A program made the position numbers and the translations under genes. A DNA stretch of 64,000 nucleotides from Phyllostachys edulis (lineage: Eukaryota; Streptophyta; Magnoliopsida; Poales; Poaceae). Below the pieces are notes generated by a model. That model did no database searches. It was given only the letters and a program-made list of their open reading frames with translations, and was not told the origin of the DNA. Each line of letters opens with the position of its first letter. Position 1 is the stretch's first letter. Shown here in pieces: positions 34,998 to 45,285 of the stretch. The DNA lies in NCBI GenBank assembly GCA_036346405.1, contig CM070566.1, forward strand, positions 17,789,533 through 17,853,532, read 5' to 3'.

Positions 34998-35860
34998 TGT
35001 GAAACCCCAAAATTGGAACTTGGGACCCACTATGTATATTTGTGCCATTCCTTGAATCAGTAGATAGCACACACAGTTACATTATTAGTTCATACACATA
35101 TCACGAAAATGCAAAGCTATTGCATAATATTAAATAAAGCGTAAATATACCTTATGGCTTTTGACTTGCAGAATGGCCGGATAGGCTAAATACTTTCAGA
35201 GATCAGTAGCGAAAGTAGAATCAAATTGTAACACGTGGAACCCTCAAGATATGCCCATCGGCAATCGACTGTGGGCTCGCGACCTAGTCTCTTAGTCTCC
35301 TTGATCTTCAGTCTTGATCAATACTCATAATTGTCCATATAGCCTTTTATGCGTACTGACTAAAAGAATATAAATAGCGAGCATGAGTACACAACCATAC
35401 TCGCGAGCCAACACACAATGCAATTATCATACATGTAGGGCTAATCAAAGGGGAGACTCTTGGTTCTTTTATTTTGCACAAAGCCATTTATGGAAATATA
35501 TTAAGTAATAACAAATCCTGAGAATTAGCATTTTACTAACACAAGTGATATAAACTGAGTTTTTGGTTGTAAAGTACTAGTGGAGATTACATCTCCTATA
35601 CCATTGAGTGGCCCCGCCCACTCAATGCTCAGGTCACACCCCGAATTTATCACTGGCCCCCGACCAGGCATTTCTCAATTACCTAGGTTCCACCCCAACA
35701 TTTCAAATTACTTGGCTCCCATCACATATTTCCAACCACTAGGATCCAATCCCATATTTCCAACCACTAGGCTCCAACCCAATCTATATCACATTCCAGG
35801 GCTGTATCCATCCGGTGATCCCAAGGTTGCAACCACCGGCAATTAAAATTTGAATGCCTT
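34998..35860 (-). repeat. 5' LTR portion of Gypsy-D
   Basis: On the minus strand the LTR ends ...ggggtttcaca at 34998. It resembles the block at 28122 upward. Its upstream limit is unclear; a 28-bp unit beginning catatttccaaccactagg is repeated twice at 35725-35780, and similarity fades before the Copia-3 integrase at about 35990. Confidence 0.5.
35725..35780. repeat. 28-bp tandem duplication
   Basis: Two copies of a 28-bp unit (catatttccaaccactagg...) with one or two mismatches, inside a proline-codon-like, C-rich stretch. Confidence 0.8.
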
Positions 35861-35989
35861 TAGCGACTCCCTACAGCACCACCCGGTGAAACTCAGGTTG
35901 CACCCCTAGCGAAACCCCGGTCACAATCCCACTGACTCGCAGGCGAGACCACCCTCGAATCCCAGGTTGCAACCCTCGAATCCCGCGGC

Positions 35990-37000
35990 TACACCACCCT
36001 TGAGCCATGGGAGTGCTTCGATCTTGCAGTTTCCTGAGATGTGGTGCAGCAGTCTTCACATGAGCTACACAACCAAAAGTACGCAGGTGATATACCTTCG
36101 GCTTCCTCTTGTACAATGCTTCGTACGGTGTTTTGCCGGTGACACTTTTGGTTGATGCGCGGTTCAGCAGATACACTGCGTGGTTGCCGCCTCACCCCAA
36201 AATCTCCCTGGCATCTTCTTGCTCTTCAACAGACTCCTTGTCATTCCGACAACAGTTTGATTCCTCCGCTCAGCCACTCCGTTCTACTGAGGTGTATAGG
36301 GAGCCGTCAAGAATTGCTTCATGCCCAAATTATCACTAAATGCTTGGAAATCATTTGAGGTGAACTCTCCTCCACGATCAGTTCTAAGTGCCTTCACTTT
36401 TAGCCCGGTCTCCAACTCGACCTTGGCTCTCACTGACTTGAACGCAGTCAGGGCCTCATCTTTTGATTTTATCAGCACTATCCACATGAATCTAGTGCAG
36501 TCATCAACAATCAACAGAAAGTACCTCTTGCCTGATGGAGTGGCTGGTGATATAGGTCCACATAAATCTCCATGTAGCAGCTCCAGGGGAGATTGTGCTC
36601 GGTACATTGTTGCTGTGGGAAATGGCAAACAATGTTGCTTGCCTGCCAGACAGCCTTCACACAGCTGTTCGACATGCTCGATCAGTGGTAGTCCTTCGAC
36701 TAGTTGCTGCTTTGACATATCCCTTAGCGCACGAAAGTTCATATGACCGAACCTCGCATGCCAAAGCCACTCCTTCTCCTTATGCACTGCCATCAAGCAC
36801 ATAGGTTGTGCTGGCTGTAGGTTCAGCACATACAACCGGTTGCTAGACCTTCTCACTTTTGCTAACAATCGATGCTCCTGATCATAGACCTTCAAGATCC
36901 CATCTTCTAGTACAGATTTGCAATAGTACCTTATGCTCCTCGGTTTTGCTTTGGAACAAAACAGTCCCACGGCTGCGAATCTTTGCGACGGACCCATCAC
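35990..37000 (-). pseudogene. Copia-3 integrase
   Basis: Minus strand: WLWHARFGHMNFRALRDMSK, then CEGCLAGKQHCLPFP (HHCC domain), LELLHGDLCGPI (first Asp), VKALRTDRGGEFTS (second Asp) and TAPYTPQ followed at once by a TAG stop, then NGVAERRNQ in the same frame (Glu). Further down, MYLLNRASTKSVTGKTPYEA and LRTFGCVAHVK. The coding signal ends at about 35990. Confidence 0.9.
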
Positions 37001-37202
37001 CGAGCTTCACCGTGCCTGACACCGTCATGTCCAGCTCCGTGAACACCTCACGGCACCCGGACATATGATTGCTAGCTCCTGTGTGAAGGTACCATGAGAG
37101 ATTCTTTCAATTTTCTTCATCTCCAAACCTGGGAATCACCTTTTCTTCATTGAGAAGTGCCATTTCAGCTGGCAAATTCGTTAGCTGTGCAAGCTCACTC
37201 AT
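37001..37202 (-). pseudogene. Copia-3 protease, catalytic Asp changed to His
   Basis: Minus strand: SWYLHTGASNHMSG, where Copia proteases have WxxDTGASNHMTG. The catalytic Asp codon GAC reads CAC (plus-strand 37083-37085). VSGTVKLGDGSVAKIRSRGT follows. The upstream linker holds a stop (about 37110). The enzyme would be inactive. Confidence 0.85.
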
Positions 37203-38141
37203 CTAAACCATCAACAAAGATGGTTCATTGTTGTTCTTCTCGACAAGGTGTGCCATCTCCTCCTTCTTCTTTGAACGACACTCAGATGCGTAATGGCCAT
37301 AATTTTGACAATTATAGCAACGCACTTTAGTCTTGTCGAACTTGAATTCATTATCGTTGTCGCGCTCGCCATCGCCACGGCCGTGACCACACCCGCATCT
37401 GCGGCCTTTGCCGCGGCCACGACCACCTTTGTTGGTGCCACTCCCGGACGCCTCGCCTCCCTTCTTCTCCTCCTTGGCCTTCCATTGAGTCCGAGTAAGC
37501 AATACATGCTCATCGTCCTCACTGTTGGCGTTACGCAGTCGCTCCTCGTGCGCTTTGAGGTGCTCGATGAGCTCCTCCATCGGCATGGTCTTGAGATCTG
37601 CAAACTGCTCGATGGAACTGACAATCTGCAAGAATTTGTTAGGGAGAGATCGAAGCATCCTCTTGACGACGTACAACTCCTCCATGTTGTCGCCATGTTC
37701 ACGTATCTTGTTGATAATGGTGCCAACCTTGAACGCATAATCTTCGACAGTCTCGGTGCTCTTCATCTTGAGTCCATCGAGTTCCTCCTTGAGGGATTGC
37801 ACCCTCGCTTCCTGGACGCGTTCGACCCCAAGAAACATGGTTTTTAGGGCCATCCATACCTCCCGTGCATTCTTCTTCTTCGCGACGAGGAAGAGTACAT
37901 CTTCAGGAATGGCGCTGAGGATGGCTGCTCGTGCCACCTTGTTCAGCTTCGCGTCGATCGGCTCCTTCGGGTCTGCAGGATCTACCGCGTCCCACATATC
38001 ATTGGCCTCCATCACGGCCTGCATCTTGATAGACCAAACCGAGAAATTCGTCCGCGTCAGCACAGGATACGACATCCCGGCCGACGTCTCCTTCCTCCCT
38101 TGATTGCTCCCCATGGCGTCCGCTGGCATGTACTTGGGCAT
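37203..38141 (-). pseudogene. Copia-3 gag with zinc knuckle
   Basis: A long clean minus-strand frame. It opens near MPADAMGSNQGRKETS, then YPVLTRTNFSVWSIKMQAVM, AILSAIPEDVLFLVAKKKNA and VEDYAFKVGTIINKIREHGD (UBN2 capsid domain), a Gly/Arg-rich segment, and an intact CCHC knuckle, CYNCQNYGHYASEC (about 37268-37310). It ends MVEKN..SLLMV with a stop at 37203. This is the best preserved frame in the window, about 310 residues, close to the usual size for Copia gag. The exact start Met (38141 or a few codons later) is uncertain. Confidence 0.9.
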
Positions 38142-38172
38142 CCGTCGGTGGTTCGCAGCTTCACCAATCTGT

Positions 38173-38184
38173 GCTCTGATACCA
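38173..38184 (-). promoter_or_regulatory. Primer binding site of Copia-3
   Basis: Minus-strand TGGTATCAGAGC, two bases from the end (TCCATCA) of the 5' LTR. Confidence 0.9.
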
Positions 38185-38186
38185 AG

Positions 38187-38670
38187 TGATGGATCACAGA
38201 ACACCCAAGTCTTTCACACACACACTATCGCAAGACACACGCAAGCTCCTGGGATGGATACAGAGAAGGAACGAAGAGACCAACACAAAAGCACAGAAGT
38301 TGTTGCGCTCACAACTCGCGCAGTTTTCTCAATCTCTATTTCTCTGAAAACAGACGCGCTACAGTATGCTGAAGAAAACAACCGACCAGCACAATACAAA
38401 CGCACGCACTCCAGACTTCAACCTCTAGTCCGGATTCTAAGCCACTAAACAGCCTAAGACCCAGCCACGATCCTCACAATACGCATCATGGACCAACAAC
38501 ACTAACACACGACAACTTCACCCACTAACTGAAAATCTGCGCAAAGTCTGAACTTCAGTTCAACATTCTGAACTTCAGACTACAAAGCAGCTTCAGTCTT
38601 TCGTTATTCAGACTAAACTCTGAAACAAAGTAGACTCAAAACTCAAAACACAACAAGGTTAACACCAACA
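38187..38670 (-). repeat. 5' LTR of Copia-3
   Basis: 484 bp on the minus strand from TGTTGGTGTTAACC (38670) to GATCCATCA (38187). It contains several copies of a ctgaacttcag-like motif near 38550-38590. Confidence 0.85.
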
Positions 38671-39252
38671 TCGCCATGCACGACGGATTCAAGGTGCTCA
38701 AACTCTGGTACAGACAGAGCGTCAGAGCCATATCAGTTTGGCCGTAAGAAGAACAATTTCACGCGGTACTCCATGTGCGTCTTCCTTCCAGACGCGTACG
38801 ATGGCCTGTGGAGCCTAGTGGACAAGAAAACGTCCCGGCCGAGCTTCTTGTACAAGCACTTGCCGAAAAGTCCGGTCCAGGTCGGCGAGTTTCGGGTGCC
38901 CAAGTTCAAGCTTTCCTTCTCCAGCAGCGTCACCGCCGTCGTCGAGCAGTTGGGTCTTCGGTTGCCATTCAGCCCGGAAGCCGACCTGGCCAACATGGTG
39001 GACGATGGCTCCGGCTTGCCACTGGTTGTGGAGGACGTCTTCCACAAGGCGGTCATCGAGGTGAACGAGGAAGGAACTGAAGCTGCAGCCGTCACCATGG
39101 CACGTAGAGCTGCTGGACGTGCAAGGATGCCGCGGCAACCACCACCGCCAGTGGATTTCATCGCCGACCATCCGTTTGCGTACTTCATACTGGAGGAGGT
39201 GTCCGGTGCAATCGTCTTCGTGGGACATGTCGTTGACCCTTCGATAGAATAA
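38671..39252 (+). pseudogene. Serpin (protease inhibitor) gene, 3' half only
   Basis: The plus strand encodes the C-terminal half of a plant serpin. HDGFKVLKL is readable at the left edge; after a frame change, YQFGRKKNNFTRYSMCVFLP, FLYKHLPKSPVQVGEFRVPK, FKLSFSSSV, then the hinge VFHKAVIEVNEEGTEAAAVT before the reactive-centre loop, and DFIADHPFAYFILEE and VFVGHVVDPS, stopping at 39252. Plant serpins are about 390-400 residues; only about 190 are here. The left edge is exactly the Copia-3 LTR start, so the 5' half was separated or lost at the insertion. Serpins trap proteases by loop insertion; cereals have many copies. Arg-rich residues in the loop (ARRAAGRAR) could be the P1 region. Confidence 0.92.
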
Positions 39253-39528
39253 TATTTTTTTTAAAGTAAAAGACACAATTTTGTAGTTCTCTTTTGAAAT
39301 GTCCTGAACACATGAATAGTACTCCCTCCGGCGTGATTCATTTCGGTACTTTATTCATTTCTAGTCATGTAACTGAATACAAAACTACACTTGAGGAAAA
39401 CCAAGGCCAAGCGGGAGAAAAAGATGATTCATCTTGGTACTTTTTTCATACTAGTAAGTGGCGCGTGCATGTGAAATTCATACCGCAACAAATGAAAAAT
39501 AGTAGAAAACAAAAGTACACTTGCAAGT

Positions 39529-39780
39529 GATTTTTTAATTTAATCCTTTTTTAATTTTATTTTAAAGTTAACCCCTTGCGAACTTTATTTCTAATTCTGA
39601 CCCTTTTGGTTATGTCACCTCCCGTGGCGTGAGCAAACAACTCTGTCACGCCATCCAGCACAGTGTGACCAAAGCTGCCACGCAAGCCCTCGGTCGCGCG
39701 CCGTGCCAGTGTGGAGCTTGCGTGGCATGTGTGGCGTGACAAGTCTCCCTTGTCACGCCATATCCCATGGCGTGACAGAG
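39529..39780. repeat. Left terminal inverted repeat of MULE-1
   Basis: Pairs with 46800-47049. It holds many copies of gtcacgcca / tggcgtgac. Two of these sit in a 40-bp block that is repeated directly about 150 bp further in (39751-39790 and 39901-39942). Confidence 0.88.
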
Positions 39781-40415
39781 GCCGATGCGGAGGAGACGTT
39801 CGGACCGTCCGATTCCAATTGGACGGTCCGAACAAACGGAGACGTTCAGACGGTCCGAACGTGCCCTTTGTCACGCCATTTAAAATGACGTGACAGTAAT
39901 CTGTCACGCCATATCCCATGGCGTGACAGAGGCCGATGCGGTAAATAAAATTCTTGTTTAATTGCGTTGTAATGAATATTACATTTAGCAAATCTGATTT
40001 TATGATGTTATTTATTAGGAAAATAAAAGTGTGGAGATGAGGTTGGTTGGTCTGTTTGTTATGTTCGTAGAATATGAAAGGTACGAAATTTGTCAGACTC
40101 GCAATAACATTTTGTGATCATCATATACTGTTGTAGTGCTCTAAATTTCTGTAGAATTTTGTGAGGACGATTGAGATAGTAATGAGTTGTAAGTAGAAAG
40201 GTAAGTGATATTCGTTCAGAGAAAGGATGATTGATAAGCCTCCCATCATAGTGTTGTTGCTTCTGTAATTTTTTTATAATTTTATTCGTTCAGAGAAAGA
40301 TGATTGATAAGCATATCAGAAGAGGTATAACCTTGTGGATGTCGTCCCAGCAAACTTTGTCTGCTGAAACACTTGTTGTCTTTTAGAAGTGGGATAAAAA
40401 GACATCAGTACTATT

Positions 40416-40697
40416 GGAGTCTCTCCTCGATGAAGTCGTCTGAACGTATACGCGTATATAGCTAGGCAGTCGATGGAGTACTTTATGAAGCTTATACAGA
40501 ATATGATTGAAGGGGCTGAGAACGCTCGTTGTGATGATGAAGATGCCCCAAAACATGGAGTCTCTCCTCGATGATGTCGTCTGAACGTATACACGTACAT
40601 AGCAACGCAGTCGATGAAGTACTTTATGAAGCTTATACAGAATATGATTGAAGGGGCTGAGAACGCTCGTTGTGATTATGAAGATGCTATAAAACAT
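40416..40697. repeat. 141-bp tandem duplication inside MULE-1
   Basis: Units 40416-40556 and 40557-40697 start ggagtctctcctcgatga and are highly similar. Each can encode FMKLIQNMIEGAENARCD on the plus strand, but the open frame is short and I do not recognise it. Confidence 0.88.
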
Positions 40698-41054
40698 GGA
40701 GGATTCGATGTCGGTGTGAATGGTTCTTTTTGGGATTCCACTAGAAGAGGCATACTTGCAATATAGGCTTGCTTTGATGGCTTAGCGGAGACACAGAACC
40801 AGAACTACATTAGAGTTCGCGGACAGAAGCACGTTACACGTAGTCATATGGCATGATGGTTCGGTTAATTGCTTTAGTCATCCTTGCTACTACTACGGTA
40901 CACTGCGACACAAGCATCCGGATCATGTAAGTATACATGCCTTTAGGGGATAGTAAAAAACATGGCGGGTAGGACGGGGGACTACTACGGAATGACCTGT
41001 CGTACAATACAGATCATGCACGACAAACTGATAATTTGACAAAGAGTGTCCTAT
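40698..41054. other. MULE-1 interior, no feature seen
   Basis: About 360 bases between the duplication and the end of the GRF-like gene. No recognisable protein or repeat. Confidence 0.5.
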
Positions 41055-42033
41055 TTAACGACGTCGGCCGGTCTCGGTCGAAGGAGCCTTCCCCTTTCCT
41101 TTGTCGCCATACTCTCCACGTTGGGCTGGTGTGTCGAAGTCGTCCATAGCCTGCGATTCCATGATTTAAGTACATTGTATAGTTAAAATCGTAAGAAGGA
41201 TGTAAATTCTTCATAACTCACGTCGTTGATACGGATTACACCCAGGCGACTAGATACGTTGTGGCGGCCGGGCTCAGCCGCATGAGCCTTTCCCTTGCCC
41301 TTGTCGGAGGACTGTCCACGTCGGGCTGGTATGTCGAAGTCGTCCATGTCCTGCGATTCCATGATGCAAGTGCACCGTATAGTGAAAATCGTAAGAAGGA
41401 TGTAAATTCTTCATAACTCACGTCGTCGATATGGATTACGCCCGGACGACCAGATACACTGTGGCATCCAGGCTCAGTCGCATGAGCCTTTCCCTTGCCC
41501 TTGTTGCGGGACTGTCCACGTCGGGCTGGTATGTCGAAGTTGTCCATGTCCTGCGATTCTATGATGGAAGTACACCATACAGTGAAAAACGTAATAAGGA
41601 TGTAAATTCTTTATAACTGATGTCGTCGATATGGATTACGCCCGGGCAAGTACTGGGCTCCTTCGGTGCCTCGTCAACAGGGTCCGGTACGTAAGGTTTC
41701 CACCACACGATGTTCTCGGCCCGCACCGAGTAGTTTAGCATGTACTTCTACTGGATGAATGCCCTGTCGTACATCTCCGGGCTGTCGATCCATTGGAAGA
41801 AATGGCAGCGCATCTCAGGCTGCCATTACATGGGGATGAAGTTAAAAATTTAAGGAATTCAACGTTGGGAGAGGAAGATCGATGCGCGCAAAAGAAACAC
41901 TTACGAGGTGGTGCCCACACGTGTAGTACGCTCGGGCGGCGGTGTCTGAGTGTGTGGACTAAATGATCTCTGCCAATTCGCCACACACACACTGCGGGAT
42001 TGGAAAACGTGGTGGTACTGAAGCATCTTTCAT
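41055..42033 (-). pseudogene. GRF-like zinc-finger gene of MULE-1 (second gene), two nonsense codons
   Basis: I assemble five minus-strand exons, all phase 0. Exon 1 (42033-41905, 43 codons) starts MKDASVPPRFPIPQCVCGEL and ends AYYTCGHHL before GTAAGT. Exon 2 (41819-41622, 66 codons) reads PEMRCHFFQWIDSPEMYDR then ENIVWWKPYVPDPVDE. Exons 3 and 4 (41550-41422, 41350-41222) are tandem copies of 43 codons, MDNFDIPARRGQS then KGKGKAH. Exon 5 (41150-41055) is a third diverged copy ending at a TAA. CxCG, YYxC and CxFFxWxD resemble a GRF zinc finger, a nucleic-acid-binding module. In-frame TAGs lie in exons 1 and 2, and the donor of exon 2 is mutated (ATCAGT for GTGAGT). It lies downstream of, and on the same strand as, the transposase. 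Function is unknown. Confidence 0.7.
41060..41621 (-). repeat. 200-bp tandem repeat that is one exon plus one mini-intron
   Basis: Period exactly 200 bp (marker gtaa(g/t)aaggatgtaaatt at 41191, 41391 and 41591). Each full unit is a 129-bp exon (43 codons) with a 71-bp intron: GTGAGT donor, CGCAG acceptor. Because 129 is divisible by three, extra copies keep the frame. Confidence 0.85.
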
Positions 42034-42420
42034 TGAAAAATCTGGGTATTGTAGATGTTTTCTCTTCTGCGCAAGTCACTTGCGCTTCTGCAACATCCTC
42101 GCGTAGAAGTTTGCCGAAGAGTCCATAGCTGGGTATCTATTGTGTAGTGTTGGGTTTGGTTCAACCCCCTTTTATAAGCCCCATGGATGGCATGGTGCGG
42201 TTAATTTCATACAGAGTCCTATCTTTTAGTTCTAAAAAGTTGAGGAGGTAGAGTGTTGTCATGTCCATTTGAAAAGCTAGTAAGGCATAGTGTTGTCACG
42301 TCTTACTTTGTAGAGAGAAGTCATGTCTTGCTTTGCAGAGTGCTGTCTTATCGGTCTGAAAAGTCTAACCCTAAACCTAAACCCTAAGTCAGCAAAGTCG
42401 ACTCCTTTGGTCTTATCCTT
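42034..42420 (-). other. Gap between GRF-like gene and transposase, with telomere-like motif
   Basis: About 390 bases. A short run of plant-telomere-type ccctaaa units (imperfect, about 42364-42388) is the only notable feature. Confidence 0.55.
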
Positions 42421-42576
42421 TGCGCAAAAGGCGGCCGTGTGATCTTATCACTGCGCAAAACTGCCTCGTCTGGTCTTGTCACTGCGCAAGGCTATCTCCT
42501 TTGGTATTATCACTACGCAAAGCTGCCCCGTGTGGTCTTGTCACTGCGCAAAGTTGTCTCCTTTGGTCTTATCACC
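42421..42576. repeat. 31-bp minisatellite in MULE-1
   Basis: Five degenerate units of 31 bp (marker tgcgcaa at 42421, 42452, 42483, 42514 with one change, and 42545). It sits where the C-terminal SWIM zinc finger of the transposase would be expected. Confidence 0.88.
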
Positions 42577-42589
42577 GTAACGTTCGCCC

Positions 42590-44764
42590 CCTATCGATGT
42601 GCCCCTGGCTGCCCTGACGGCATATATATGCTTAATGGGATCATATTCCTCCGCCTCCTGATTGCATGACTCGGCCTCCGCGATAGCAAGGTGCTTAGCG
42701 GCGGCCGCTGCCAACGCCGGCGTTGAATGCATCCCTTGCTCAGGTCCACCGATCCACAAAGTACGAGTTGGTCTTTCGAAACGAGTACTCCAAGATAGCA
42801 GATACTGGCATCGCACGGATGCCCTTAATAACGTTGTTGAACACCTCCGAGATGTTCATTATCATCATTCCATACCGACAGTCATCTTTATCGTATGCAT
42901 GTGCCCACTTCTCCTTCTGCTGCAAGACCTCGTCCAACCATGACTTACCCCGTTCGTTGGCAGTCCCCTCAGCTCCGTCAACTTGACCTTGAATTCCCTC
43001 TTCTCCAAGCATCCGCACAACAGCTTGAACTTTTTAGTGAGATCTTCCCTGCTCATTGCTTAAAGAAATTAGCCACTAAATGACGCATGCGCCACCTATG
43101 CAGCACATCCGGGTGTCTGTCAAATCTGCTCTTCACAGTGTTCAGAATGCCACGGTGCCTGTCCGAGATGATGCAAACTTGTCGTCTAGGCCCAACAAGG
43201 CATAGACGAACTATATCCAGGAACCATTCCCAGCTTGCATTGTTCTCACCCTCTGTCAATGTGAATGCTAATGGAATCAGCTGGTCCTCCGCATCAATAC
43301 CCACGGCGAGCATCAAGGCATCATAGTACTTCCCCGTTAAGAATGTAGCGTCAACAGATAAGACAGGCCTGCAATATTTGAAGGTCTCTATGCATTGCCC
43401 AAAGGACCAATACACCCTCCCAAGGACATGTTTCATAACCCCTCCATTGAGTTCCATACGGTTGCCATGCCAAGGGTAAAACACTATACCCAGATTCTTG
43501 GCCTACATAGCGGTTAGGATTCGAGGAAGCAAACTGTAAGCCTCATTCCAATCACCCCCACAATAACTGCATCGCTCTCTGCTTTGCCCTCCATGCTTTC
43601 CCGTACTTCACACAGTACTTAATGAACTCGTAGATAACCTCGATGAGAGTGGCGACAGACACATCAGGATCGACGGACACAACCGCCATAATACGCTTAG
43701 CAATGAAATTTGCGGTCGCCTAGAGGTGTTCCCCAGACACTTGTGCGCTCCCACAAGTGTGAGACTGCCTCACATTCGCTATTTTCCATTGGTTGTTCCT
43801 TGTTTTGCGGCCACATACCTTCCATCCGCACCCCCTTTCGCACCTCACGGTGTACCTTTTGTTCACATCAGAGTATTGCACTATGAACGGATGATGGTGC
43901 CACACTGAGTATTCTTACAGCCAAACCTTCATGTCCTCTATGGTTGGAAACAACAAGTTCTTCTGTATTATGTCATTCTCCAGATCCGCAATGCCATCCC
44001 TACTCCTCAACCCATTAGCACAAACCGCCTTATCAACCATACTGACATCATCGAAAGAATGCACCGACGGGACCTCACCCATTACACTGCGAAGAACCCT
44101 GCCTTCCTCTGAGGAGAAAAGAGGTGTGGGAGCCTCATCTTCGGTCGAGCTCCATCCTTCGTCAAACTCCACTTCACGGGTTGTTCCATCGCGAAACAAC
44201 TCCTCCTCAAGCTCGTTGTTCATTACAGTGCCGTTGAAATTAGTTACAGGGTCAATAACACGTTGCGGGGAAGATACAAGCAGATCCACCGACAGGGGGC
44301 CATGGTTGGTACGACTCACGCTAACGAACTCTTTAGAAGGTCGCTCTTCCATGGGGGGGGGCTTGCAAATGATGGGCAGCGGGGTCTTGTTCCTCCGTGT
44401 TGCCATTCACCACATCCAAATTGTCTGGCAAATCCTCAACAACGATTGTCCTTTCCACCGCCACCTCCAACACCCGGACCTGAGATGCGAGCACAATTTC
44501 CTTGTACATGTCCCAATCATCGGCGGACATTGGCACCAAAAAGGCATGCACCTTAGAACCCAGCCCTGCGTCATATCGTCCTTGCATTCCGACAACGACC
44601 ATGGGCTCATCCCATCCAAATGTCGACTTAATCCTAGTCACAAGAGTTTTAAAGTTTGGTGATTCGTGAAACAAAAGGATGGTCACTTCCATGCCACCGA
44701 AGTCGATAGAACTTCCAGTTTGGCTAATGGCCCCACCAGTAAATACACGTACAACTTTGTCCAT
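42590..44764 (-). pseudogene. Mutator (mudrA-type) transposase, decayed
   Basis: Minus strand from ATG 44764: MDKVVRVFTGGAISQTG, a charged N-terminal region, then a frameshift in a 9-base G/C homopolymer (44353-44361). The MuDR DNA-binding domain follows: FPTIEDMKVWL then YTVRCERGCGWKVCG and WKIANVRQSHTCG. The MULE catalytic domain shows PVLSVDATFLTGKYYDALML (first Asp), GENNASWEWFLDIV and VCIISDRHRGILNTV (second Asp), and further on MIMNISEVFNNVIKG (candidate Glu) with FRKTNSYFVDRW. A remnant HIYAVRAARG lies at the C-terminus; the SWIM finger is gone. Stops lie at about 43917, 43718 and in 43500-43600. It would bind the TIRs and move the element. Confidence 0.93.
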
Positions 44765-45004
44765 CTACATCCAACAAAATATTGCAAAGTAAGTACTGCA
44801 TGCAATATGAAAGAAATACCGCAAGTACGAAATATCACAATCAACATTGGACATAACAAAAGCTCAGTTTCCTGAGACATGCTAGCAGTTTGATGGTACA
44901 AACATATGCATAATTGATGGGTCGTTTCACAATGACTTGAGGTGTGTTAGGACATACACAGTGGACGAATAACACCAAGAAACAAGGAGGTGCAAAAAGA
45001 TCCA
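44765..45004 (-). other. Region upstream of transposase start, no feature seen
   Basis: AT-rich stretch directly 5' of the transposase ATG; may be leader or intron of the transposase gene. Confidence 0.5.
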
Positions 45005-45285
45005 AAACCTACACTACCTGAGTCTCTCATGCTCAGTCACGCTCGAGATCCCGTTCTCGAGACTGCCCAAACCACGTGTTTGGGACCGCTCAGAGCTTGC
45101 CTCTGAGTGTGACCTACACTACCCTGGATCCACGTGCCCGGGTACGCTCGATATCCCGTTCTTGAGACCGCCCAAACCACGTGTTTGGGACCGCTCAGGG
45201 CTCATTCCTGAGTATGCCCAGGACTTCACTCCTAGAGTACACCAGAGCTACACGCTCGGAGTGCCACGAACCACTCGTTCGGAAA
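45005..45285. repeat. Phased array of small hairpins inside MULE-1
   Basis: Short perfect or near-perfect inverted repeats with 5-7 bp arms and 5-6 base loops follow each other about every 24 bases: ctcgaga/tctcgag (45042), cccaaac/gtttggg (45066), ctcagag/ctctgag (45089), again at 45147, 45171 and 45194, with weaker ones at 45018, 45122, 45218, 45243 and 45264. Spacers often read gac(c/t)gc(t/c)c. The 45042-45110 set recurs about 105 bp later, so part is a tandem duplication. Confidence 0.75.

Larger units (their letters stand above)
35990..38670 (-). mobile_element. Copia retrotransposon fragment, LTR-gag-PR-INT (Copia-3)
   Basis: Minus strand: 5' LTR (38670 down to 38187), primer binding site, gag, protease and most of integrase. 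RT, RNase H and the 3' LTR are absent; the element is cut near 35990-36000, next to the Gypsy-D LTR. Its LTR start sits directly against serpin coding sequence. Confidence 0.9.

Noticed and set aside
39301..39345. tactccctccg motif suggesting another Stowaway MITE
   Set aside because: Only one end matches; no inverted partner or second TA was found before MULE-1.
43931..44662. 243-codon plus-strand frame
   Set aside because: Antisense to the MULE-1 transposase, whose domains are readable on the minus strand.
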